DNA from: Erysipelotrichaceae bacterium | GTDB taxonomy: Bacteria; Bacillota_I; Bacilli_A; Erysipelotrichales; Erysipelotrichaceae | NCBI GenBank assembly: GCA_017515475.1 | Contig: JAFWFS010000003.1 | Location: 1 to 34,237, forward strand | Reading direction: 5' to 3' | DNA length: 34,237 nucleotides | Shown: positions 1 to 6,694 of the stretch, piece after piece | Numbering within the stretch: position 1 is the first letter of the stretch | Layout: each line of letters begins with the position of its first letter | Position numbers and translations under genes: made by a program | The notes under the pieces: generated by a model | The model's database searches: none | Seen by the model: the letters and a program-made list of their open reading frames with translations, nothing else | Told to the model about the DNA's origin: nothing

Positions 1-7
1 AGCCTGT

Positions 8-92
8 GGAGAGGTAGCGAAGTGGCTAAACGCGGCTGACTGTAAATCAGCTCTCTACGAGTTCGACAGTTCGAATCTGCCCCTCTCCACCA
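8..92 (+). tRNA. tRNA-Tyr (anticodon GTA)
   Basis: An 85-base cloverleaf with a seven-pair acceptor stem (8-14 with 82-88), discriminator A89 and encoded CCA at 90-92. The anticodon GTA is at 42-44 and the long variable arm at about 50-66 is typical of bacterial tRNA-Tyr. It is first of four closely packed tRNAs; the cluster may continue left of the window, so the promoter is not visible. A GUN anticodon makes it a substrate for the queuosine genes tgt, queA and queH later in the window. Confidence 0.97.
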
Positions 93-95
93 CTT

Positions 96-171
96 TGGGA
101 TGTAGCCAAGTGGTAAGGCAACAGACTTTGACTCTGTCATTCCGCTGGTTCGATCCCAGCCATCCCAGCCA
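96..171 (+). tRNA. tRNA-Gln (anticodon TTG)
   Basis: The acceptor stem pairs 96-102 with 161-167, discriminator is G168 and CCA is encoded at 169-171. The anticodon loop 126-132 holds TTG at 128-130. The first pair is U-A, as usual for bacterial tRNA-Gln. Only three bases separate it from tRNA-Tyr, so the two are surely processed from one transcript. Confidence 0.97.
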
Positions 172-177
172 GATTAT

Positions 178-253
178 GACTCGGTAGCTCAGGCGGTAGA
201 GCATCTGACTTTTAATCAGAGGGTCCCGGGTTCGATTCCCGGTCGAGTCACCA
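178..253 (+). tRNA. tRNA-Lys (anticodon TTT)
   Basis: The acceptor stem pairs 178-184 with 243-249 (G184-U243 wobble), discriminator A250 and CCA at 251-253. The anticodon loop 209-215 contains TTT at 211-213. The T-loop TTCGATT is intact. Third member of the tRNA cluster. Confidence 0.97.
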
Positions 254-260
254 CTGAAAC

Positions 261-334
261 GCAGATGTAGTTCAATGGTAGAACTTCAGCCTTCCAAGCT
301 GACTACGTGGGTTCGATTCCCATCATCTGCTCCA
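261..334 (+). tRNA. tRNA-Gly (anticodon TCC)
   Basis: The acceptor stem pairs 261-267 with 324-330, discriminator T331 and CCA at 332-334. The anticodon loop 291-297 contains TCC at 293-295. Last gene of the cluster, followed after 11 bases by an intrinsic terminator. Confidence 0.97.
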
Positions 335-345
335 TAGATCACACG

Positions 346-366
346 CAGTTCTAGAGAACTGTTTTT
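346..366 (+). terminator. Intrinsic terminator of the tRNA cluster
   Basis: A seven-pair inverted repeat (346-352 with 355-361, folding in practice with a 4-base loop) is followed by five T at 362-366. It ends the tRNA transcript. The T-run overlaps the stop codon of the opposing acetyltransferase gene. Confidence 0.85.
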
Positions 367-904
367 ATTTACTCAAGATATAGTAGTTGTAGGTATCCCA
401 GTAACGGCCGCGGTAATAGACGGCATCTTTTCTGATTCCTTCAAAGATCATTCCGCATTTCTGCATGACTTTTCCTGACGCTTCATTTCCTTCCAGATGG
501 CAGGCAACGACCTTATGGATCCCGATCTCAAACATGAAACCGATCATCAGTTTCATCGCTTCGCTTGTATAACCCCTGTTCCAGTAAGGCCTGCCTATCG
601 CATAGCCGATTTCGACAGTATGCTCGATGGCGCTTGGCTTGCTGCACTGAAAGATCTCTCCGATTACTTCATCGTTTTCTTTCAGAACGACTGCAAAGGC
701 GTACATCTGATTCTTTCTGAATCTCTCCAGCATGTTCTCAAAAGCGAAATCTTCTTCTTTCTCGGCATAAGTATCGATGAAAAAGTTCAGAACTTCCCTG
801 TCGTGGTTGATGTTTCTGAAGATGGCCGTCTTATCCTCTGCACGCAAAGGTCTAAGAATCAGACGGTCTGCTTCCAGCACGGTGTTTTCGAGGAATTCTT
901 TCAT
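365..904 (-). CDS. GNAT family N-acetyltransferase, RimJ/RimL-like
   Basis: A protein of 179 aa counted from the ATG at 904. The N-terminus (ADRLILRPLRAED) and the downstream blocks VEIGYAIGRPYWNRGYTSEA and NEASGKVMQKCGMIFEG are the usual GNAT/Acetyltransf_3 segments for acetyl-CoA binding and the late helix. It probably acetylates a protein N-terminus or a small amine; the substrate cannot be read. The frame stays open upstream to 1054, but that part overlaps the lysozyme gene. The ATG at 904 is preferred because a TATAAT box ends six bases upstream and there is no Shine-Dalgarno site, suggesting a leaderless mRNA. Confidence 0.88.
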   Translation of the reverse strand: MKEFLENTVLEADRLILRPLRAEDKTAIFRNINHDREVLNFFIDTYAEKEEDFAFENMLERFRKNQMYAFAVVLKENDEVIGEIFQCSKPSAIEHTVEIGYAIGRPYWNRGYTSEAMKLMIGFMFEIGIHKVVACHLEGNEASGKVMQKCGMIFEGIRKDAVYYRGRYWDTYNYYILSK

Positions 905-926
905 ACGATTATTATATAATTGAAAT
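905..926. promoter_or_regulatory. Divergent promoter with a shared palindromic -10 element
   Basis: Only 22 bases separate two divergent start codons. The palindrome ATTATATAAT at 911-920 provides TATAAT on the plus strand (915-920) and on the minus strand (916-911). Each hexamer is exactly six bases from its ATG (plus 927, minus 904), so both transcripts should start at or next to the A of the start codon. No good -35 element is seen on either side. Confidence 0.7.
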
Positions 927-1736
927 ATGACGAAGAAAAAGATACTTCTTATCATCCCTGTTCTGTTCATGATCCTGCTGGTGATGCTGATGATCACGAT
1001 CCTGAAGAAATGCACAGGAAACAGCGTCAGTGAACCTGAAATCATCGAAAACATCCGGGTCGACTATGCGCAGCTGTCGAATGAAAACGGAAGATACCGT
1101 TATGAGGATGAAAACTACAGCAGCTGTTTCGGGATCGATGTTTCGACTTTTCAGGGAGATATCGACTGGAAGAAGGTTAAGGAAGACGGTGTCGAGTTTG
1201 TATTCATCAGGATTGGCAGAAGAGGCGCAACAACCGGGCTGATCTACGAGGATGACGAGTTCGAGAAGAACTATAAAGGCGCCAAGGAAAGCGGCATCAG
1301 AATAGGCGTGTACTTCTTTTCGCAGGCAATCACAGAAAAAGAAGCCAAAGAAGAAGCGGAATGGGTCGTGAAAAAGCTCAAAGGCAAGGAAATAGATCTT
1401 CCTGTCGTCTATGATCTGGAAGAAGTCTATCTGGAAGATGAGACGCCAAGGACCGATAGTATCACCGGAGAAGCAGCCACTAAAAATGCGTTGGCTTTTC
1501 TGGAAACAATAGAAAAAAACCATCACGCAGGAATGCTGTATACGTCTTTATACTGGTCCGAATGCTACTACGACATGGAACAGTTAAGCGGTTATCCGAT
1601 CTGGTATGCCCAGTATGACAGCGACATTCCGGAGCTGGATCTACCTATCGGCATCTGGCAATATTCCAGTCAGGGAGTCATTGAAGGCATAGACGAAAAA
1701 ACGGACCTCAATATCATGTTTATCCGGAAGGACTAG
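927..1736 (+). CDS. Membrane-anchored GH25 muramidase (lysozyme)
   Basis: 269 aa. Residues 5-26 form an N-terminal signal anchor with no signal-peptidase site evident, followed by a linker of about 40 residues and a glycoside hydrolase 25 domain from about residue 67. The family's catalytic acids are visible: Asp71 in the FGIDVSTFQG motif, and Asp163 and Glu165 in VVYDLEE. GH25 enzymes cleave the MurNAc-GlcNAc bond of peptidoglycan, here presumably at the outer membrane face. The start has no Shine-Dalgarno site and lies six bases after TATAAT. A methyltransferase gene follows after three bases, so the two are co-transcribed. The second half of the domain (LYTSLYWSE, GYPIWYAQYD, IWQYSS) is complete. 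Confidence 0.92.
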   Translation: MTKKKILLIIPVLFMILLVMLMITILKKCTGNSVSEPEIIENIRVDYAQLSNENGRYRYEDENYSSCFGIDVSTFQGDIDWKKVKEDGVEFVFIRIGRRGATTGLIYEDDEFEKNYKGAKESGIRIGVYFFSQAITEKEAKEEAEWVVKKLKGKEIDLPVVYDLEEVYLEDETPRTDSITGEAATKNALAFLETIEKNHHAGMLYTSLYWSECYYDMEQLSGYPIWYAQYDSDIPELDLPIGIWQYSSQGVIEGIDEKTDLNIMFIRKD

Positions 1737-1739
1737 AAA

Positions 1740-2513
1740 ATGGACGAGTTCAAGCAGAGACTGACGGATTTCTACAACAAGTTCAACGAGAACAAGAGGC
1801 TGGATCACCGTCATGGGCAGGTGGAATTCCTGACATCCATGAAATACATCCATGAGTATCTGGAAGATTCAGACAGCATCGTCGATATCGGTTCAGGTCC
1901 CGGACGCTATGCCTTGGCTTTAAAAGAAGAAGGCCACTCAGTCACAGCCGTTGAATACGTCAGACCCAATATCGGGATTCTTCGGGCGAAGGGCAAAGAC
2001 ATCAGAATCATCGAAGCCAGTGCTGTGGATCTGCCTATGCTGAAAGACGACGAATTCGATATCGGCATCATGTTTGGACCGATGTATCATCTTTACTCGA
2101 AAGAAGACAGACTCAAGGCCTTAACGGAAGCCAAAAGGATCACAAGAAAATATCTGTTCGTTACCTATATCATGAACGAATACAGCGTCATCGAATACGC
2201 CTTTAAGGACAATCAGTACGCAAAGGTAAAAGACAGGCTGGATGATGATTTCCGTATCAATGATCCGGATGCTCTGTTTTTCCAGGCCAGAATCGAAGAT
2301 ATCGATGAGCTCAACAGACTTGCGGGGCTGAAGCTGATCAGACGTTTCGCTTCAGACGGTCCAAGCGACTATATGCGCGATACCATCAACAAAATGGATG
2401 ATGAAACATTTCAAGCCTATCTGAACTTCCATTATGCGACCTGCGAAAGAAAAGACCTGATCGGCGCAAGCAGTCATGTCGTCGATATTCTGACAAAACA
2501 AAAAGAAGCCTAG
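1740..2513 (+). CDS. Class I SAM-dependent methyltransferase
   Basis: 257 aa. Residues 48-56 (VDIGSGPGR) are the glycine-rich SAM-binding motif I. The acidic end of strand 2 (VEYVRPN) and a later FDIGIMFGPMYHL segment match Methyltransf_11/25 enzymes. The substrate cannot be deduced. Translation uses a GGAAGGA site inside the last codons of the upstream muramidase gene, seven bases before the ATG. The final codons lie in a palindrome shared with the opposing jag gene, and the two genes overlap by CTAG at 2510-2513. Confidence 0.88.
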   Translation: MDEFKQRLTDFYNKFNENKRLDHRHGQVEFLTSMKYIHEYLEDSDSIVDIGSGPGRYALALKEEGHSVTAVEYVRPNIGILRAKGKDIRIIEASAVDLPMLKDDEFDIGIMFGPMYHLYSKEDRLKALTEAKRITRKYLFVTYIMNEYSVIEYAFKDNQYAKVKDRLDDDFRINDPDALFFQARIEDIDELNRLAGLKLIRRFASDGPSDYMRDTINKMDDETFQAYLNFHYATCERKDLIGASSHVVDILTKQKEA

Positions 2514-2523
2514 GCTTCTTTTT
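2500..2523. terminator. Bidirectional terminator palindrome at the methyltransferase/jag junction
   Basis: A perfect 12+12 inverted repeat with no spacer, centred between 2511 and 2512. Each side continues into T-rich sequence in its own direction (2519-2534 plus; A-rich 2492-2507 on the complement). It lies inside the ends of both coding regions, so both proteins end in KEA followed by TAG. Confidence 0.8.
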
Positions 2524-3157
2524 CTTCTTTCTTTTCCGGTGTGTACTTGATACACAGATGTCTCTTGTTTCCTTCTCCGATGGAGACCGTGGAAACGTTC
2601 TTGAAATCCTGCAGATACTGATGTATCACTTTTCTTTCATCGTTAGGCATCGGATCCAGTTCACAGTCGACATGCGTCTTGGCGACGTTGATCGCTTCTC
2701 TTCTGGCGATCGCCTTGACTTTCTTGTATCTGTCTTCCTTGTAGTGGTTGACATCGACGATCACGTTGATTCTCTTCTTGAATGTCGCATTGACTGCGGC
2801 CTTCAGCACTGTCGAGATGGCTCTTAAGGTCTGGCCGTTCTTGCCGATGATGATCGCATTGTTCTCGGCATCCAGGATGACTCTGTACAGTGCGTCTTCT
2901 TCGTTTTCCTTGTCGACGATGATCTCGATGGAAACGCCCTGGTTGAGCTCCGTAAAATATGCGCCCAGATAATCGAAGATGAACTCCTTGACATCCTTGG
3001 AGGTGAAAGCTTCGATCGTGATAGACTTGTGAAGACCGAAGATACCGCCCTTTTCTTCTTCCAGAATGTTGTATGTGATGTCGTCTATTCTGCATCCCTG
3101 TTCGGTTGAGATGCTGTTAAGAACTTCATCAAGCGTTCTTCCTGTATACTGTTTCAT
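2510..3157 (-). CDS. jag: Jag/KhpB RNA-binding protein
   Basis: 215 aa with the three expected domains: Jag_N at 1-50 (GRTLDEVLNSI), a KH domain with GKNG at 105-108, and an R3H domain with Arg175-x3-His179 near the end. KhpB works with KhpA in RNA binding and is linked to cell elongation and division in other Firmicutes. It follows yidC in the standard order; its ATG overlaps the yidC stop by one base (TAATG) and has an AAGGAG site ahead. The acidic/lysine tail is encoded in the shared terminator palindrome. Confidence 0.95.
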   Translation of the reverse strand: MKQYTGRTLDEVLNSISTEQGCRIDDITYNILEEEKGGIFGLHKSITIEAFTSKDVKEFIFDYLGAYFTELNQGVSIEIIVDKENEEDALYRVILDAENNAIIIGKNGQTLRAISTVLKAAVNATFKKRINVIVDVNHYKEDRYKKVKAIARREAINVAKTHVDCELDPMPNDERKVIHQYLQDFKNVSTVSIGEGNKRHLCIKYTPEKKEEKEA

Positions 3158-3999
3158 TAGTTGCTCTCCTTGTGCGTCATCTTATCGATGGCCAGTGTCT
3201 TTAATATGTTGACGATGGAAGAAATGCAGTAGTAAAGAGAAACGGCCGTAGGGATCGAGAACATTGCGATCGCTACCATTCCCAGCATGCCGTAAGTCAT
3301 CATGACATTCTGGTTCTCCGGTTTCTTGTATACTTTGTGATGTCTGTCCGCTTCCTGTCTGCCGCGGTATTCCGCTACCCACTGCGGTACTTTGACCGAG
3401 ATGAACTGACAGATGACCATCAGCGCGAAGATCACCAGACAGATCCAGGCCTTCTGGCCGATCGCTTCACGCGGTGTGATGGAAAGGCTGACATTCATGA
3501 ACCTGCCGTTGGCGACAGCTTCGGATTTTCTTACTGCATTATACATACCGATCAATAGCGGGAACTGAATGAAAGTCGTCAGTAAAGCACCGATCGGATT
3601 GACGTTGTACTTGTTGTAGATCTGCTGCATTTCCATAGCCATGCGCTGCTGGGAAGCCTCGTCCGTTCTTCCCTCGTACTTGGCCTGTACCTTCTGCAGT
3701 TCAGGCTGTATCTCCTGCATCTTCTGCATGGCAACGCTGGAACGGAACGTAAACAGCAGTACGATCAGGTTGATGATGATCGTTACCAGGGCGATGGCCA
3801 TGAAGATTCCGGTTCTTGCCGAAAGCCAGTTGATCGCCTGAGACAGCGGATAGACGATCAGGGCCGAGAAGAAGCCTTCGTTCATAACATCCTTAAAAGT
3901 GGTATCTAGAGTGATCAGATCAGCCGATGCGCTGCAGCCTGTCAGGAGCAAGGCCAATGCGATCACGGATAATGCTGATAATATGCGTTTTTTACTCAT
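3157..3999 (-). CDS. yidC: Membrane protein insertase YidC/Oxa1 (lipoprotein type)
   Basis: 280 aa from the ATG at 3999. A lipoprotein signal peptide ends in LLTGC with the lipidated cysteine at residue 22, as in Gram-positive YidC1/SpoIIIJ. The 60KD_IMP core follows, with about five membrane segments and the cytoplasmic hairpin rich in QKMQEIQPELQ. It inserts membrane proteins together with SecYEG or alone. An in-frame ATG six codons upstream (4017) exists, but AAGGAGAG sits at the right distance from 3999, so that start is chosen. A charged tail (DKMTHKESN) ends the protein. Confidence 0.95.
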   Translation of the reverse strand: MSKKRILSALSVIALALLLTGCSASADLITLDTTFKDVMNEGFFSALIVYPLSQAINWLSARTGIFMAIALVTIIINLIVLLFTFRSSVAMQKMQEIQPELQKVQAKYEGRTDEASQQRMAMEMQQIYNKYNVNPIGALLTTFIQFPLLIGMYNAVRKSEAVANGRFMNVSLSITPREAIGQKAWICLVIFALMVICQFISVKVPQWVAEYRGRQEADRHHKVYKKPENQNVMMTYGMLGMVAIAMFSIPTAVSLYYCISSIVNILKTLAIDKMTHKESN

Positions 4000-4009
4000 G
4001 GAACTCTCC

Positions 4010-4351
4010 TTATTCATACTTTTCTATTATAGCCTTTTTAATCGCCTTTTCCAAATCATTTTTATTATCGGTAAAAGCTTTCTCCAGATATCCTTTGCGG
4101 ACTATAACGATCAGATCTTTCGGGCACTGTTCAAAGCCGATCAGACTTCTGATCATTTCCCTGACCTGTCTCTTGATCCTGTTTCTGTCTACCGCATCTC
4201 CCAGCTTCTTGGAGACCGATATCCCCACTCTGGCGTGTTCCTGTTTCCGATTGGAATAATACACGACAAAAGAGCTGTTGGAAACAGAATGCTTTTCGGA
4301 AATGATCTGGGCGAACTCTTCGTTCTTTCTGACCCGGTATTCTTTTTTCAT
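4010..4351 (-). CDS. rnpA: Ribonuclease P protein component
   Basis: 113 aa from ATG 4351. It carries the RNase P signature DRNRIKRQVRE (about 55-65), preceded by RVGISVSKKLG. It assists the RNase P RNA in 5' maturation of tRNAs. The gene follows rpmH after 28 bases and precedes yidC. The start is uncertain: the AGGTGG site lies 14 bases from ATG 4351, which is long, while a GTG six codons upstream at 4369 lacks a usable site. Confidence 0.95.
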   Translation of the reverse strand: MKKEYRVRKNEEFAQIISEKHSVSNSSFVVYYSNRKQEHARVGISVSKKLGDAVDRNRIKRQVREMIRSLIGFEQCPKDLIVIVRKGYLEKAFTDNKNDLEKAIKKAIIEKYE

Positions 4352-4379
4352 ATCTAAATTAAAAGCCACCTAAGTGACT

Positions 4380-4520
4380 TTAATCGGATAATACCTTTCT
4401 ACCCTTAGCACGACGTCTGGCTAATACCTTACGTCCGCCTACTGTCTTCATTCTGGCTCTAAAACCATGGACATTCTGGCGTTTTCTTTTGCTTGGTTGA
4501 TACGTTCTTTTTGCTGCCAT
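4380..4520 (-). CDS. rpmH: 50S ribosomal protein L34
   Basis: 46 aa, below the usual ORF length cut-off. It starts [20 protein letters not shown] and continues with the basic GFRARM and [15 protein letters not shown] blocks typical of L34. A strong AGGAAAGGTGG site precedes the ATG by six bases. It heads the rpmH-rnpA-yidC-jag operon. Such operons normally lie beside oriC and dnaA, but here the upstream neighbour is a PTS-like gene. Confidence 0.97.
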   Translation of the reverse strand: MAAKRTYQPSKRKRQNVHGFRARMKTVGGRKVLARRRAKGRKVLSD

Positions 4521-4549
4521 ATAAGCCACCTTTCCTCAAATACTATTCA

Positions 4550-4579
4550 ATTTTACGGCAAAAGCGGAATAAATGTCAA
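4550..4579 (-). promoter_or_regulatory. Promoter of the rpmH operon
   Basis: On the minus strand a perfect TTGACA (4579-4574) and a TAAAAT (4555-4550) are 18 bases apart. The predicted start leaves a leader of about 20-25 bases containing the rpmH Shine-Dalgarno site. It begins three bases after the stop codon of the upstream EIIBC-like gene. Confidence 0.75.
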
Positions 4580-4582
4580 CCA

Positions 4583-6115
4583 CTAAGAACGTTTCTTCAG
4601 AGCTCTTTGGATCCTGCGGGAAATCTCGCTGGCGGGTGTTCCTATTTCGAAGCTCAGACCGTTACGGGTCTCTGCGACTCTCCTGATTCCCAGATCCTGA
4701 ATCCTCTCGATGGAGATCTTTTCCGGATCGGCAATACTGACGTTCAGTTTGAACAGACCCGAACCGGCAGAACGGATATTGCCGATGCCTCCTACTGAAT
4801 CGATGATGTCGTTTACCAGCTCGTTTCCGCTTCCGGTATAGAAAAAGTCGAAAGCCATGAAACGGTAGTAGAAGATCGTCAGCAGCAGGCACAGAACAAA
4901 GGCGATCGCACCGATGATGGCGATCATCTGCAGAGAATGAATCAGATTGATGTTTCTGACGTTGATGATATAGTCGGCAAAGCTTCCCGGCATGGCGACT
5001 GCCGTATTCATGGTATGGGAAGTAAAGCCAAGGAAAGCATCGAATCTGATCAGAGATGCCGATACGACGGCGGTCAGCGCCAGATAGATTAGCAGTAAAG
5101 ACGGAGAGGTAAACAGCATCAGCAGTTCCGCAGGCAGAGGATTGCCGGCAATTACCGACAAACCGATTGCCACCAGAAAAGTCATGATCAGACTGCGACG
5201 GTCATTCTTGTCCGTCATTGAAAGCAGCGTTCCCAGATAGAATCCCGGGATCATGAACATGTTTATGACATAATACGGGGTAATGAATCTTCCGGCTCCC
5301 AGATAGGAAAGATTGGTATCCTTGACATAGGCCCAGATATTGACATCGCCGAGAATGCTCTGACCGGTCATGGCATTCGAATAGGAACCGCCTGCCGCGG
5401 TATACCAGAACGGATAACGGATGACGTTGCCGATACCCAGAATGGACAATACTCTATCGATCACCGTATACATGCCCATACGCATCGGGTCCTGCAGATC
5501 TTCGCTGATAAAGTCTACGGCTTTCTGAATATACAGATACAGGTATGGATAGGTATAGGAAACCAGAATACCCAGGATGAAGCAGAAAACGAAATTGTAG
5601 ACGATTCCTGAAGTATCTCTGGAGAAGAGATTTGTCAAAGAGTAGTTCCCTCTGTGTCTGGAAAAAATAAAGGCTGTTCTGGTTGCGTAGGCCACCAGTA
5701 AAGACCCGATCATTCCCGTTTCCAGAGGAGCGCGCGTTCCCGAGGTCAGATTGAATACCGAATTGATGCCATAGCTTCCGGAGTAGGCCAGAGAATTCAG
5801 GTTCTGCGGAGAGAATAGCATGGTCGTTACTTCATAGGTGAAATAGCCTACTAGAGCCATGACTACCGGAGAAGCGTTGTTCGCCTTCTTGCAGACAATA
5901 TTCAGCATGAAGATGAGAGGCAGATTCATGATCGTAAATTCGCCGATCTTTAACAGCAGTTCGGCTATAAACAGAACAACGTTGTTGCGGAATGTATAAA
6001 ACAGATTGACGTTTTCGTTCTGAATCAGAAAACCTACGGCAATCAGGGCGAATCCGAAGTATGCAATACGGATCGGTGTCTTGCAGCTGTCATAAAGGTT
6101 CATCAGACGTTTCAT
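4583..6115 (-). CDS. PTS EIIC-EIIB-like membrane protein, probably not phosphorylatable
   Basis: 510 aa. Residues 1-425 are a multi-spanning PTS_EIIC-like domain of the glucose/maltose superfamily. Residues 431-505 align with an EIIB domain. In the motif where sugar EIIB proteins have NI-x-S-x-DAC-x-TRLRV this protein reads NIRSAGSGLFKLNV, so the phosphorylated cysteine is Gly453. The EIIC signature usually written GITEPIEF appears as GNPLPAEL (324-331), without the first Glu. It may therefore be a non-PTS permease, a sensor or a relic under selection, since the frame is intact. A TAAAAT box ends six bases before the ATG with no Shine-Dalgarno site. Confidence 0.75.
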   Translation of the reverse strand: MKRLMNLYDSCKTPIRIAYFGFALIAVGFLIQNENVNLFYTFRNNVVLFIAELLLKIGEFTIMNLPLIFMLNIVCKKANNASPVVMALVGYFTYEVTTMLFSPQNLNSLAYSGSYGINSVFNLTSGTRAPLETGMIGSLLVAYATRTAFIFSRHRGNYSLTNLFSRDTSGIVYNFVFCFILGILVSYTYPYLYLYIQKAVDFISEDLQDPMRMGMYTVIDRVLSILGIGNVIRYPFWYTAAGGSYSNAMTGQSILGDVNIWAYVKDTNLSYLGAGRFITPYYVINMFMIPGFYLGTLLSMTDKNDRRSLIMTFLVAIGLSVIAGNPLPAELLMLFTSPSLLLIYLALTAVVSASLIRFDAFLGFTSHTMNTAVAMPGSFADYIINVRNINLIHSLQMIAIIGAIAFVLCLLLTIFYYRFMAFDFFYTGSGNELVNDIIDSVGGIGNIRSAGSGLFKLNVSIADPEKISIERIQDLGIRRVAETRNGLSFEIGTPASEISRRIQRALKKRS

Positions 6116-6121
6116 AAGTAC

Positions 6122-6146
6122 ATTTTACTACAAATTAAACTATAAT
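6122..6146. promoter_or_regulatory. Divergent -10 boxes between the EIIBC-like and DJ-1 genes
   Basis: On the minus strand TAAAAT (6127-6122) is followed by six bases and the ATG at 6115, a leaderless arrangement. On the plus strand TATAAT (6141-6146) is followed by a leader of about 14 bases containing GAAGAGG before ATG 6167, a conventional arrangement. -35 matches are weak on both strands. Confidence 0.55.
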
Positions 6147-6166
6147 TAAGTACGAAGAGGTACAAA

Positions 6167-6694
6167 ATGAAAGCATTGATCATAATCAGTAACGGAATGG
6201 AAGAATGCGAAGCTCTTGTCACCTATGATCTGTTATATCGTGCGGGGATCGAAACGGATCTGGTGGGTTTACAGTCCGAAGTCACGTCTTCCCATAATGT
6301 CACCGTAAAGGCGCACAGGCTTATTGACGATGTAAATATGGACGACTACGACTGTCTGGTCCTGCCGGGAGGAATGCCTGGCACATTGAATCTGGAACGG
6401 GATGAAAGAGTACAGAATCTGATATCCGAATCATTGAAGAAAGACAAGTACATCGCAGCGATCTGTGCCGCACCGTCCATCCTGATCCACAGAAACCTGT
6501 TAAGAGATCATCATTTCATCTGCTTCCCGGGCTTTGAAAACGGGCTGATCCCGGCAAAAGAAAAAGCCGTTCAGGACGGCAGGATCATTACCGGTAAAGG
6601 CATGGGTGCAGCAATCGAATTTGCCCATCTGATCATTACGAATCTGATCAGTAAAGAAAAAGCCGACGAAATACTGCAGAAGATCCAATACTAG
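6167..6694 (+). CDS. DJ-1/PfpI family protein (YajL/ThiJ type)
   Basis: 175 aa. The nucleophile-elbow cysteine is Cys100 in AAICAAPSIL, and the acidic partner is expected at Glu13 in NGMEECEA. GGMPG (68-72) and the C-terminal GKGMGAAIEFA block fit the DJ-1 subfamily of protein deglycase/chaperone-like proteins. It probably protects against carbonyl or oxidative damage, but activities in this family are disputed. It is read from its own promoter and shares the CTAG of its stop with the opposing gene. Confidence 0.9.
   Translation: MKALIIISNGMEECEALVTYDLLYRAGIETDLVGLQSEVTSSHNVTVKAHRLIDDVNMDDYDCLVLPGGMPGTLNLERDERVQNLISESLKKDKYIAAICAAPSILIHRNLLRDHHFICFPGFENGLIPAKEKAVQDGRIITGKGMGAAIEFAHLIITNLISKEKADEILQKIQY

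Noticed and set aside
905..1054. N-terminal extension of the GNAT protein up to 1054
   Set aside because: It overlaps the muramidase gene and its promoter; homology begins at the methionine at 904.
912..1526. A 204-codon minus-strand frame over the GH25 gene
   Set aside because: The plus strand has the GH25 catalytic motifs; the minus frame is a shadow rich in Phe and Asp.
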